From Cacajao melanocephalus (Eukaryota > Chordata > Mammalia > Primates > Pitheciidae), in assembly GCA_963573385.1 (NCBI GenBank), contig CAUYLG010070434.1, forward strand, positions 1-64,000: a stretch of 64,000 nucleotides of DNA. The letters are read 5' to 3'. This document shows positions 1 to 12,010 of this stretch, piece by piece. How positions within the stretch are numbered: position 1 is the first letter of the stretch; each line of letters starts with the position of its first letter. The notes beneath the pieces are model-generated. The model ran no database searches. It had not been told where the DNA came from and worked only from the letters and a program-made list of their open reading frames with translations. The position numbers and the translations under genes are program-made.

Positions 1-1035
<1,035 letters not shown>

Positions 1036-1984
1036 TCTTCTTTATTTTCTTCTTTTCTTCCTCCTTTCCCCCTCTCCTTCATAAGGGCGAGACCTGCACT
1101 GCAGTCTCATAGCTCCCCACACCTTCCCCAGCTCCAGCACCATTTCCCTTAGAGATATTTCTCCTGGTCAGTTGCTCTCAGCATCCACTTCTGTCCTTCC
1201 TAATCTTCCTGTACCATCTCTAGGCTTAGCCCCTTTCCTTGCCTCTAGCAAGCCCCCTGCCTCCTGCCATGTGCTTCACAGACTCCACACTAAAGACCCA
1301 GGCTCCTTTCTCAGCCAGACAGAGGGAAATATATGCTACTCCCTTCTGCCTTCTCTCCAGGAACTGAGGTTTGGCAGCCAGTCGATGGATGAGAGTTGAT
1401 TCTGGCCCTGCTTTCCCTATTTGCTTTTGCATGGCCAGTTCAAAAGGATCTGCCTGACTGTGGAGCACAGATTCCTCCATATTCTACACCAAGTTGTAGG
1501 GTTCCATATATGTATACTATACAGCACTCATTCCACAAAATATCTCTTTCCCACTGGACAGTGATAAAATCTAGAGTGAGTCCATCTATAAGGGAACACC
1601 CACTACCAGCTCTTGCGGAATGTTGCCACAAGGGCTAGTTAGGTTAGCTCTGTTGAGTTTTTAAGAAACCTCAGAAGTCTGTATGTTTATTGTGAGATTA
1701 CTGAATTTTTAATTTTATAAACTGATTCCAAAATTAACAAAACGTAACAGGAGGATAAATGCACCCAATGACTGGGTCCTGCCTGCCAGCAGGTGTCCAC
1801 TATTCTAAATGCTGCAACAGCCTCAACATGACCTCCACAGAATGCCTCTTAAGAAGCTGAACTGCTCCACAATTTTAAGAAACTAAGTCATTATATTTTG
1901 GATGTTGTCCTTTCAGTTCATTGGGTATTTCAAAACCCCATGCTACTACAGAATATGTTAACCTCACCAAAGAGGCAAGTAATT
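1036..1984. other. Unique sequence, no gene recognised
   Basis: It starts with a pyrimidine-rich stretch (about 1036-1078). Several short overlapping open frames on both strands show no recognisable domain. No repeat family recognised. Confidence 0.5.
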
Positions 1985-2075
1985 TGTTGTCTTATTCAAC
2001 AAGTATTTACTGAGAATTCTCTATGGGCCAAGCCCTGTGCTAAGTTATGAAGGTTCAGATTTGAATAAGAGTTGA
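1985..2075 (-). mobile_element. L2 LINE 3'-end remnant
   Basis: Contains the antisense L2 3'-end signature: 'ttcaacaagtatttactgag' followed by a 'gggccaagccctgtgctaag' segment. Very diverged; boundaries approximate. Confidence 0.55.
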
Positions 2076-4239
2076 TCATTACACTCCAAAAAAATCACAA
2101 TAAAAAAGACAGAAATGTTAAAAGTATAATTTTATATTATTTTAGGCAATTTTAATGCATATATTCTCAACTAAAGGCCAATGTTTTGACCTTTCAAAGA
2201 ATAGTACCATCTTTCAAACAAAAATATGATGCAAATTTAAAAACACTATTTTTAGAAACACCTTTAAACCATAAGCTATTTCCAAAGAAAGATTTTAATG
2301 GATGAGAAATCTTGTCATTACAAAATTGTCGAAAATGAGAATTTGAGAAATATTAACAGTGAGTATTAAAAATACATAAGTGAACATTTAGTAAATGTTT
2401 TAGCAAATGCTTTAATAAAATCACTTTAAAATTATATCTTATTCTAATACTCTGACATTTCTTCTTCTGGGTAATGGTATAAAACACAAATTAATCTGAG
2501 GAAAGAAAAAAGGTACAAGTTTCTTAACTGAACATCTACCCTATCAAAGCTCCACTGCTTATAAGTCCTATTTCTAATGAGGTAAATTTGTAAAAATATA
2601 CAAACACAACATCAACTAGTTCTAGAAAAAAGGGCCCATAGATTCTGGGATTGCTAAAATACCACCTACACATTTTAAAGATGCAAGTGGCCAGCCTTTG
2701 GCCACTATCCCTAACTTAGGCACATTTTCTATAACCTGTAAAAGGTTATGAAGTACGTTCTTATGGATTGTGTTGTATGGTGCAGAATGTGGATAGACCC
2801 CAGAATTAGAGTAGACTCGGCAATTGTTCCCAATACCTCTTCCCTTCTTCTTCCCTCAAACCCATAGGCACATAGCAAATCAATTACCAAGTAGTATCCT
2901 GGTGCCACAAAGTAGATATGTGAACTTCACTTTTCTAATGACCCCGGCCAACACTTTAAAACACACAGATTGAAACTGCTGCATGTCAGTGAGTACTGGG
3001 AGAATTTTAACAACTAGATTAAAAGGCCAATCAATAGGTAAGTCCCCAGGGGAAGTGCTAATGCCAGGGAATAGATTAACTGCTAAGTGATTTCAAGAAT
3101 AAATGGAAAGTGCAAATCTCACAGAAATGAGGTGGAAAGGAGAATAAAATAAGTGGAAGATGAACAACTAAAAGAATTTTGGGCCAGATAAACTGTAGTG
3201 TGAAAGTCTATAACATAGTAGAAAGATGAAATTCCCTTTTCTAATCTCTCTCTGTCTCTCTCTCTCTCATCATTTCATTTTTCTTTACACATGAGAAAAT
3301 CTGGGCTGGTTCATTTATCCATGTTCCTATATCATGTTGCAGTAAATCAGAAGGTAGAAAATGCAGCCAGTAACTCACAAACTCAGCCTCCTCTTTCCCC
3401 CATCTTAGTTTCTCCTGGCCACGAAAGGCTGCCTGGCAAGGATGTTGGCACTATGATTACTGTGTAACAGAGGGTATCTGGAGGACCCAGTTGAGGACTC
3501 TCAAATATCCTAAGTTTGCCTTGGGTGAGAAAAAGTCCAAGTGCAGATGATACTTAAAGATGTGTTAATCCTTTATAAAGTCACGAAGGGAAAACACAGC
3601 CCCTGAAGTATTTTGGGGATGAGTGTAACAGTCTCGAAAACAATAGAAATTCAGAAAAAAAATATAAACATCAGAAACCTAGCAAAACCTAGCTATGATT
3701 GGTCTTAAAATTCACCTCCAGGCTTCTTGGCTCAAAAGGTAGTATGGAGACCATGATGATTTAATGATTATGAAAGGAAAACACTGAACTAACCCATCAT
3801 TCACAAATGGATATTCTCCTACAAATAATTATTCTCTCTCTTCCATTTTCATTTCTGCCACAAAAGACAGTTTGGATCCTAATATGAGATGACTTTTTAC
3901 ATATAACTTTTTGGCTTATAAAAAGCTGACACAGTAGTTTGGCTTCCATTGATAATATTGCTCACAATGCAATATTGACAACTGATTTCTAGTCAATTGG
4001 ATACAGAGGGCAGAGACACTTCTGGTGTGAGAAAGCTCCCTTAGATGCTAGGTTTTTCCTGCTCATGGACCACAGCCCACACCTGACTGATTGTCAACAG
4101 AATCTTTAAAAGCAGGCTATTGGAGTTGAGAAACAGACTCAAGAACTCTAGAGTAGAATCAGAAAATCAGAAAATCTGTATTAAAACAAACAACAAAAAT
4201 AGCTTCTCTGGTGGATTCTAAGGATTTACAGGTATGGAA
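2076..4239. other. Unique AT-rich sequence
   Basis: No coding, RNA or repeat signature recognised apart from the (TC)n tract listed separately. Confidence 0.45.
3244..3270 (+). repeat. (TC)n microsatellite
   Basis: Short imperfect TC dinucleotide run interrupted by TG. Confidence 0.8.
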
Positions 4240-5000
4240 ACTAAGATTTTTAAGATCATGAAAACCATAGATAAATGTCATCTCTAAACACCAGTCCACA
4301 CACACAAAATAAAATTAGCTAAATCTTTTTAAAATGCTCAACCTCATCAGAATTAAATGTGAATCAAAACAATTAGATCAATTTATACACCATAAAATTG
4401 GTAAAAAAAAAAAAAGTTTTCATTTGATAATATCCTATGGGAAAAGAGAATCTCATTTGAAAAGCAAATTAATTTATATTTTCTGGGAAGTAACTAAGCA
4501 GTACCTATTCATTCTCTAAATGTATATACTCTTTAATCCTGAAATTCCATTGCTAACAATTTTCCTAGCTGATAAATTTCAAAAGTGTGTCAAGATAATA
4601 TAGGTGAGAATGCACATGATAATCTAAATATCTGATAGTAGGAGGTAGGTTTATAAAGTACAAGCATACAAAAGAATATTGTATAGACTTTAATAAGAAG
4701 TCCATATGCCATATTATGAAAAAAAGATGCAAACAAGAATGTATGCTATGTCCTTTTTGTGTTTTTTAAAAGGGAACTGCAAAAATACATATATAGAAAG
4801 CCCATAAAGAGAGAGAGCCCATATATACATATACATATATATAGAGAGAGCCCCCCCCCACACACACACATAAAATATATAGGCTCTATATCTAATGATT
4901 GTTTTTTAGGAAAAGAACCATCACTAGGGGAGTGAGGGAGGTTTTAACTTTTCATTTCATATTTCTCTATACCGTTTACATTTTCTTACCATGTACAAGT
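4240..5000 (+). mobile_element. L1M (mammalian-age L1) 3' end
   Basis: Diverged L1M: an ORF2 C-terminal landmark at about 4334 ('aatgctcaacctcatcag'), then 'gaatcaaaac', then a 'cctgaaattccattgctaac' segment. It ends with the typical L1ME-type 3'UTR 'ttaacttttcatttcatatt' near 4945-4965. A simple-sequence patch (4800-4885) is expanded inside it. No open frame survives. Confidence 0.7.
4800..4885 (+). repeat. Compound simple repeat (AG, AT, C-run, CA)
   Basis: Alternating agagag, atatac, a C homopolymer and cacaca within the L1M 3'UTR. Probably grew from low-complexity UTR sequence. Confidence 0.8.
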
Positions 5001-5475
5001 ATTCAAGGGCATACAAGGTATTTTCTGCAAGATATGCTTAATTCCATGCTACCTTCCCCTACTATCATTTCTTGGTCAGATACTTCCACTGTCAATCACA
5101 AGGTGAGTGAGTCAATTTGTTTCAAATTATATCCCACCCCACACTGCCAACCCACTTACTAGGAAAATGGATTTGAGAAGGCCTATAATAAAACATTCAC
5201 AGAAAGGCTGTTAAATAAAACAAGCAAATAAAATTCATGGAAAGGAAGAGGAAATAAAAGGCCCAGGCAAATGGAATGCCTGTGATTAAGCAATAAGCAC
5301 AGCTCCAAGTTTCCTGAAGGAAAAAGTGAATTGAAAGATGATGAGTGATATCATTCTTATTGTCTGGAAAAAGACTTCATACCTATTTATCCAAAAAAAA
5401 AAAAAAATTACCAGGCGCTCAATTCCGAGATGTTATGCAAGACACTTTGAAAATATCTTGATTTTATGGCTTAGC
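5001..5475. other. Unique sequence with A-tract
   Basis: Nothing recognised except an A homopolymer at about 5393-5406. Confidence 0.45.
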
Positions 5476-5644
5476 CAGTGGTTCCCAAACTTGACCCTGC
5501 ATCAGAGGGCTTGTTAAAACAGATTGCTGGACCCCACTCTCATTTCAGTCATTAGGTCTGTGGAATGGAGCTTGAGACTACATTTCTTACCGTTTCCTAG
5601 GTGATGCTGATCTTGTTGGTCTGGGACCACATTTTGAGACACTG
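5476..5644 (+). mobile_element. MER5A-type hAT-Charlie DNA transposon fossil
   Basis: Begins 'cagtggttcccaaac' and ends 'ttttgagacactg', the two terminal inverted repeats of MER5A. The internal landmarks 'gggcttgttaaaac', 'attgctggaccccac' and 'aggtgatgctgat' are present. Length (about 169 bp) is close to the family's roughly 190 bp. Non-autonomous, so no coding capacity. Confidence 0.93.
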
Positions 5645-6590
5645 AGACCTCAGACCAACCATTCCATTGTACTGATCCTAATGGTTAATGACTTTATCAG
5701 TGGTTCTGCTGAAGATCTGGAGATACTCTTCACATAAGCATTTCAGTAAAACATTGAAATGTAACATGGTGAATGCATTTACAAACTTAATGAGGGCACA
5801 TAACTTTCCTATGATCTAACCAGAAAACAAAGATTGAACTTGAGTACACCCATACATACAAATGTATTGCACTTGCCTGGGCCCTTCATAATGCAAATGT
5901 ATTACATATCACCTGCCCCTGATAGGGCTTAGACAAGAGCTGATGATGCAGATTTATTGCATACTGACTTGCATGAGCAATAGCCTTGTTTTATCCACAC
6001 AGAAGGCTGGTTTCCTGCCAACATCCAAAATACATTATAATTCAATTCAAAATCAGAAATCAATGATCTTTAGACAATTTGCACTCTTTTTTTGTTTTTT
6101 GTTTTTTTTTTTTTCCGTATTGACATAGGGAATAGAGTATTAACTGTACCAGAAATTAGCATAAGACTGTTGTCTGGAGAAGCAAGAGTTACTTTTCAGA
6201 TAAACAACCTCATTTGTTTTTAACATCTCTGAGGGGTAGGCTGCACCAGATCCTTAGTCACAGCACTAGAATCCTATGTCTGAGACCACCGTTTCTAACT
6301 TCTACTTAGTTCATGGTTGTCAAAAGCACTTGATGCCATAGAAAATAGCTCATGTATTTAACATCTGCACCTAGATACAAATCATATACACACACATATA
6401 AATATTCACATATACTGGCACCAACAACCAGCATGTTTTACAACATTAAAAGCAACTAAAATGTATCGAACAGATATAAATGTATGCATTAATCAAAAAT
6501 AAAATAAAATTTTTTTTTTTTTACAAAAACTAGAAGTACTCTGAGACCCCTAAATTTCAGTAAGTTTTACTAGTTTTTGACACTTCAAGT
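5645..6590. other. Unique AT-rich sequence
   Basis: Contains a T/G-rich run (6087-6115), a short CA/AT patch (about 6379-6415) and an A/T homopolymer pair near 6500-6522. No gene or repeat family recognised. Confidence 0.45.
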
Positions 6591-6635
6591 CAACAAACTT
6601 TAATTGAGCACCTACTATATGCCAAGAGCTGGGAA
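6591..6635 (-). mobile_element. L2 LINE, left part, split by the L1 at 6636
   Basis: Antisense L2 3'-end signature ('ttaattgagcacctactata', then 'tgccaagagctggga'). The sequence continues after the inserted L1 at 11697, where 'gctgggaataaacactgg' carries on the L2 consensus. Confidence 0.75.
6624..6635 (+). repeat. Left target-site duplication of the 5-kb L1
   Basis: The 12-bp word aagagctgggaa recurs exactly at 11697-11708, immediately after the L1 3' tail. Confidence 0.92.
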
Positions 6636-7288
6636 CTGGGGATTAAGATGGCTGACAGGAGGCAGGACTACCTTGCAGCTCCTGCTCAGAGGGACAGAGT
6701 GGTGTGTGGAGATGGACATCATGACCTTTTGCTCCAAGAACTACTGCAGGAACACACCAGGAAAGCCAAGAGAATACCCAGACCCTTTGAAGGAACTGGA
6801 TCACTGCTGCAGGCCCCCCTGAGATGCCAAAAAACTGTGAGTCTGCTTGTCTGCTTGCTTTCTCAATGTCTTGTGATCTGGGGTAAGTTCTCAGCCCTGG
6901 TCACTGGCTGCCTGGAAATAGGCTGGATGCTACTGGGGGAAGGGGGTGGAACAGTGGGAGTGAGACCAGCTGTTAGGACTGCCAGCTGTGTGGAAGCAGG
7001 GCGAGACCAGTGACTGCCAGCTTTCTTCCACTTCCCTGGAGACCTATATGACTCAGAAGAGGTAGCCATAATCCTCCTGGGAATATAACTCCATTGGACT
7101 GGGAACCACACTCTCATCCCCCACAGCAGTTGCAGCAAGCCCCACCCAAGGAGAGGCTAAGGTCAGACACATCTATCCCTGCCCCAACCTGGTGGTCTTT
7201 CTCTATCTGCGCTGGTAGCCGAAGACAAAGGTCACAATCTCTTGGGAGCTCTATGGCCCTGCCCATGACCAGAGAAACCTGAATACTT

Positions 7289-7594
7289 TTTTTAAAAAAT
7301 TATTTATTTTTTAAAATTTTACTTTAGGTTCTGGGGTACATGTGCAGGTCACAAAGGGTTGTTGCATAGGTGCATACATAACCAGGTGGTTTGCTGCGTC
7401 TATCCCCGCTTTGACTATATGCCCATGTTATCCTTCCCCACCCCTGCTGTTCCTCCCCTAGCCCCCCACAACTGCCCCCAGTGTGTGATGCTCCTCTCCC
7501 TGAGTTGTGTTCTCATTGTTTAACATCTGCCTGTGAGTGAGAACATGTGGTTGGTTTTCTGTTCTTGTGTCAGTTTGCTGAGAATGATGGTTTC
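7289..7594 (-). mobile_element. L1 3'UTR fragment nested in the 5'UTR of the larger L1
   Basis: Antisense L1 3'UTR: T-rich start, then 'ggttctggggtacatgtgca', 'ccccagtgtgtgatg' and 'gagtgagaacatgtgg'. The word aatactt flanks it (7282-7288 and 7595-7601), and the outer L1 5'UTR resumes at 7602 without loss. A 5'-truncated copy of about 306 bp. Confidence 0.9.
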
Positions 7595-8274
7595 AATACT
7601 TAATCAGGTGTCCTGAGGGCAAGTTTGCATCCTCCCTGTAGGACTGCAGCTGATGTGCTCTTGAAGGTGCCACCTCCTGGCTGGAGGCCAAGCAACACAA
7701 AACCAGTGCACTAAACAAAAACACAACCAAGGACCCTCAGAGTCCACTTCACTCCCCTGCTACCTCCACCAGAGCAGGTGCTGGTATCCACGGCTGCAAG
7801 ACCTGAAGATGAATTATACCACAAGACTATTTGTAGACACTCCACAGTACCAGCCTGAAGCCTGGTAGCTCTGCTAGGTAGCTAGACCCAGAAGAGGAAA
7901 AAGCATTTACTGCAGTTTGGCTCTCAGGAAGCCCCTTTCCTAGGGCAAAGGGGAGAGCACCACCTCAAGGGAGCACCCCATGGGACAAAAGAACCTGAAC
8001 AGCAGCCGTTGAATCCCACGTCTTCCCCGTGACATCATCTATCCAAATAAGAAAGAACCAGAAAAACAATTCTAGTAATATGACATAATAACATTCTTTT
8101 ACAACCCCAAAAGATCATACCAGCTCACCAGCAACGAATCCAAACCAAGACAAAGTCTCTGAATTGCCACAAAAGGAATTCAGAAAGTTAATTACTAAAC
8201 TAATCAAGGAGGCATCAGAGAAAGGTAAAGTCTAACTTAAATAAATCAAAAACATGATATGGGATATAAAAAGA

Positions 8275-8784
8275 AAAAGATATTCTATGCAAGTAGACAC
8301 CAAAAGTGAGCAGGAGTAGCTATTCTCCTATCAGCCGAAACAAACTTTAAAGCAATAGCAGTTAAAAAGAGATAAAGAGGGACATTATATAATGATAAAA
8401 TAGCTAGTCCAACAGGAAAACATCAGAATTCTAAATATATATGCATCTAACAGTGGAGCTCCCAAATTTAAAAAACAATTTCCACTAGACTTAATAAATG
8501 AGATGGATGGTAACACAATAATAGTGGGGCACTTTAGTACTCCACTGACAGCATTAGACAGGTCATCAAGACAGAAAGTCAACAAAGAAACAATAGACTT
8601 AAATTATACCCTACAACAAATGGACTTAATAGAGATTTACAGAACACTCTACCCAACAACTGCAGAATATACATTATATTCATCAGCACATGTAACATTC
8701 TCCAAGATAGACCATGTGCTAGGTCACAAAACAAGTCTTAGTAAATTTAAGAAAAATCAAAATTACATCAAGTACTCCAAATAA
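8275..8784 (+). pseudogene. L1 ORF2 endonuclease fragment
   Basis: Translation of 8503-8784 resembles the second half of the L1 apurinic/apyrimidinic-like endonuclease that nicks target DNA. Recognisable blocks are NTIIVGHFSTPLTALDRSSR, QKVNKE, LIEIYRTL and SKIDHVLG. The family's catalytic G-D-F-N loop reads G-H-F-S, so the acidic residue is lost. The terminal S-D-H motif region is missing because the frame closes at 8784. The segment follows an internal deletion that removed most of ORF1 and the first part of the endonuclease. Non-functional. Confidence 0.88.
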
Positions 8785-9089
8785 ACTCCAAAAGAAACCT
8801 TCAAAACCATGCAAATACATTAAAACTAAATAAATTGCTCCTGAATGATTATTGGATCAATACTGAAATCAAGATGGAAATTAAATTCTTTGAACTGAAC
8901 AAATAATAGTGACACAACCTATCAAAACCTCTGGGATACAGCGAAAGCACTGCTAAGAGGAAAATGCATAGCATAAAATGCCTGCATCAAAAAGTCTGAG
9001 AGAGCACAAATAGACAATCTAAGGTCGCACCTCATGGCCTGGAGAAACAACAAAAATCCAAACCCAATCCCAGCAGAAGCAGAGAAATA

Positions 9090-9480
9090 ACAAAGATCAG
9101 AGCAGAACTAAATGAAACTGAAACAAACAAACAAAATACAAAAGATAAATCCAACAAAAAACTGGTTATTTGAAAAGATAAGTAAAACTGATAGACCATT
9201 AGTGAGATTAACCAGGAAAAGAAGAGACAAAATCCAAATAAGCTCAGTTGGAAATGTAACAGGAGATATTACAACTGATACCATGGAAATACAAATGATT
9301 ATTCAAGGCTACTATGAAAACCTTTATGCACATAAATTAGAAAAACAAGAGATGGATAAATTCCTGGAAACAGACAACTCTTCTGGATTAAACCAGGAAG
9401 GTATCTCTGAACAGACAAATAACAAGCAGTGAGATTGAAATGGTAATTAAAAAAAAAATTGCCTACAAAAAAAAAGTCCA
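9090..9480 (+). pseudogene. L1 ORF2 fragment between endonuclease and RT
   Basis: Open from 9112 to 9432, giving blocks such as NWLFEKISKTDRPLVRLTRK and ITTDTMEIQMIIQGYYENLY, diagnostic of the L1 ORF2 region leading into the reverse transcriptase. Stops on both sides separate it from the endonuclease and RT pieces, so it is a decayed exonless retroelement fragment with no independent role. Confidence 0.88.
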
Positions 9481-9639
9481 GGATGAGACAGACTCACAGC
9501 TGAATTCTATCAGACACTCAAAGAACTGGTACCAATCCTATTGACACTATTACAAAAGATAAAGGAGGTATCCACCCTAAATTATTCTATGAAGCCAGTA
9601 TCATCCTAATACCAAAACTAGGGAAGAATACAACAAAAT

Positions 9640-10300
9640 GAGAAAACTACAGACCAATATACCTAATGAAGATAGATGTAAAAATCCTCAATAAAATACT
9701 AGTGAACCAAATCCAACAGTATGTAAAAAAGATAATTAACTATGATCAAGTGGGTTTCATGCCAGGAATGTAGGAATGTTTTCACATACACAAGTCAATA
9801 AATGTGATACACTACATAAACAGAATTAAAAACAAAAATTCCATGATCATCTCAACAGATACAGAAAAAGCATTTGACAAAATCCAGCATCACTTTATGA
9901 TTAAAACCCTCAGAAAAACTGACATAGAAGGGACATACCTTAAGGTAACAAAAGCCATCTACAATGAACCCACAGCCAACATTATACTGAATGGGGAAAA
10001 ATTGAAGTTTTTCCCTCAGAAAGCTGAGAACTGGAACAAGACAGGATGCCCACTTTCACCACTTCTATTCAACATAGTACTAGAAGTCCTAGCAAGAGCA
10101 ATCAGACAAGAGAAAGAAAAGTCATCCAAATACAGTAAGAAGAAGTCAAACCGTCGCTGTTTGCTGATGACATGATTGTCTACCTGGAAAACCCTAAAGA
10201 CATCCAAAAAGTTTCTAGAACTGGTAAATGAATTCAGCAAAGTTTCAGGATACAAAATAAATGTACAGAAATCAGTAGCTCTGCTACACACCAACAGCAA
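9640..10300 (+). pseudogene. L1 ORF2 reverse-transcriptase core, frameshifted
   Basis: The frame 9804-10175 shows RT motif A ([12 protein letters not shown]) and motif B ([20 protein letters not shown]). The catalytic loop F-A-D-D is encoded at 10160-10171, but in a different frame from motifs A and B, so the enzyme is broken by a frameshift just before its active site. Homologous to the RT segment at 347-1035. No evidence of selection or use. Confidence 0.9.
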
Positions 10301-10559
10301 CTAAGTTGAGACTCAAATCAAGAACTCAACCCCTTCCACAATAACTGAAAAAAAACAACAACAAAACAAACAACTTAGTAATATACCTAACCAAGGACAT
10401 AAACGACCTCTACAAGGAAAACGACAAAACACTGCTGAAGGAAATCATAAATGACCGAAACAAATGGAAACATATCCCATGCTCATGGATGGGTAGAATC
10501 AATGTTGTCAGTACCATACTGACAAAAGAAATCTACAAATTCAACGTAATTCCCACCAA

Positions 10560-10650
10560 AATACCACAGAACTAGAAAAGAAAGAAAAAAAAAAAACAAA
10601 AACAGAACTAGAAAACAGAACCACCATTCTCCACAGAACTAGAAAAAAAA
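10560..10650 (+). repeat. Short direct duplication with A-rich spacer inside L1
   Basis: The phrase 'ccacagaactagaaaa' occurs at about 10564 and again at about 10631, separated by A-rich sequence containing a third partial copy ('acagaactagaaaac'). The L1 consensus has one copy, so this is a local duplication after insertion. Confidence 0.8.
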
Positions 10651-11139
10651 TCCTAAAATTCATATGGAATCAAAAAAGAGCCCGCATAGCAAAAGCAAGA
10701 CTAAGCAAAAAGACCAAATTTGGAGACATCACATTCTCTGACTTCAAACTATAAGTCCACAGTCACCAAAACAGCATGGTACCAGTATAAAAATAGACAC
10801 ACAGACCAATGGAATGGAATAGAGAACTCAGAAATAAAGTCAAATACTTACAGCCAACTAATCTTTGACAAAGCAAACTTAAAGTGAGGAAAGGACACCC
10901 TTTTCAATAAATGGTGCGGGGATAACAGGCTAGTCACATGTAGAAGAATGAAGCTGGATCTTCATCTCTCACCTTATACAAAAATCAACTCAAGATGGAT
11001 TAAGACTTAAATATAAGACTTGAAACCATAAAAATTCTAGACGATAACTTAGGAAAAACCCTTCTAGATACTGGCCTAGGTAAAAACTTCATGACCAAGA
11101 ACCCAAAAGCAAATGCAACAGAAACAAAGATAAACAAAT

Positions 11140-11141
<2 letters not shown>

Positions 11142-11173
<32 letters not shown>
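11142..11173 (+). repeat. (AC)16 microsatellite in L1
   Basis: Uninterrupted AC dinucleotides just before 'catggaatactattcagcc'. L1 carries a short 'atacacac' here, so the repeat has expanded at that seed, at the junction of an internal L1 deletion. Confidence 0.9.
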
Positions 11174-11174
<1 letters not shown>

Positions 11175-11249
11175 ATGGAATACTATTCAGCCGTAAAAAG
11201 GAATGAAATAATGGCATTTGCAGCAACCTGGATGGAATTGGAGACTATT

Positions 11250-11396
11250 CTTTTTTTTTTTTTTTAAGTTTACTTTAAGTTCTGGGATACATGTGCAGAA
11301 TGTGCAGGTTTGTTACATAGGCATACATGTGCCATAGTGGTTTGCTGCATCCACCAACCTGTCATGTAGGTTTTAAGCTCCTCATGAATTAGGTAT
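11250..11396 (-). mobile_element. Second nested L1 3'UTR fragment
   Basis: Antisense L1 3' end: poly(T) at 11251-11265, then 'ttctgggatacatgtgcaga' and 'gtttgttacatagg'. It is flanked by a perfect 12-bp TSD, ttggagactatt, at 11238-11249 and 11397-11408. A very short 5'-truncated L1 insertion. Confidence 0.93.
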
Positions 11397-11696
11397 TTGG
11401 AGACTATTATTCTAAGGGAAGTAACTCAGAAATGGAAAACCAAACATGTGTTCTCACTCATACGTGAGAGCTAAGCTATGAGGATGCAAAGGCATAAGAA
11501 TGATACATTGAACTTTGGGGACTCGAAGGAAGGGGTGGGGTGGTGAGGGATAAAAGACTATACAGTGGGCACAGGGTACATTGCTCGGGTGAGGGGTAAA
11601 CCAAAATCTCAGAAATCACCACTGAAGAAAGTACTCATGTAACCAAATACCGCCTGTTCCCCCAAAATCTATTGAGATTTAAAAAATTAAAAATAA

Positions 11697-12010
11697 AAGA
11701 GCTGGGAATAAACACTGGACACAAATCCTACTCTCATGACACTTACAAATATAATGAGGTAACACTCCTAAAGTAGAGATTTCTACCAGATATAGAAAGT
11801 TAGATGTGGAAAGAGACATGGAATATTAGATGTGTGGCTACAGAGTGCCATCAATGCTCAAAGAATGACATTTAACCCCACCTCCAGCTTACAAGGGGCT
11901 TCCCGGAGGAGATGATACAGACAGAGGCCTTTCAGATGAGCAGAAATCAGCTGGAACAAAGACAGAGAAGAATGGTGAAGGCTCCTGTGCCTGGCACTGC
12001 TACTTACATA
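11697..12010 (-). mobile_element. L2 LINE, right part after the L1
   Basis: Resumes the L2 seen at 6591-6635. It shows antisense L2 landmarks: 'gggaataaacactgg', 'ggggcttcccggaggaga' and 'gatgagcagaaatcagc'. The right end is indistinct. The first 12 bases are the right-hand TSD of the L1. Confidence 0.7.

Larger units (their letters stand above)
6636..11696 (+). mobile_element. Nearly full-span but internally deleted primate L1
   Basis: Starts at the L1 5' end ('aagatggctgac' at 6644-6655) and contains 5'UTR, the pre-ORF1/ORF1 start region, then ORF2 and a 3' end with an A-rich tail ending at 11696. A perfect 12-bp TSD bounds it. It appears to lack most of ORF1 and the start of ORF2 (junction near 8270) and about 0.8 kb of the ORF2 C-terminus (junction at the AC run 11142-11173). 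It carries two later L1 insertions (7289-7594 and 11250-11396). ORF2 is split among frames. The 5'UTR type resembles L1PB or a young L1MA rather than L1PA1-5. Confidence 0.93.

Noticed and set aside
6648..7138. 121- and 91-codon frames on opposite strands
   Set aside because: Both lie in L1 5'UTR and overlap each other. Not a gene.
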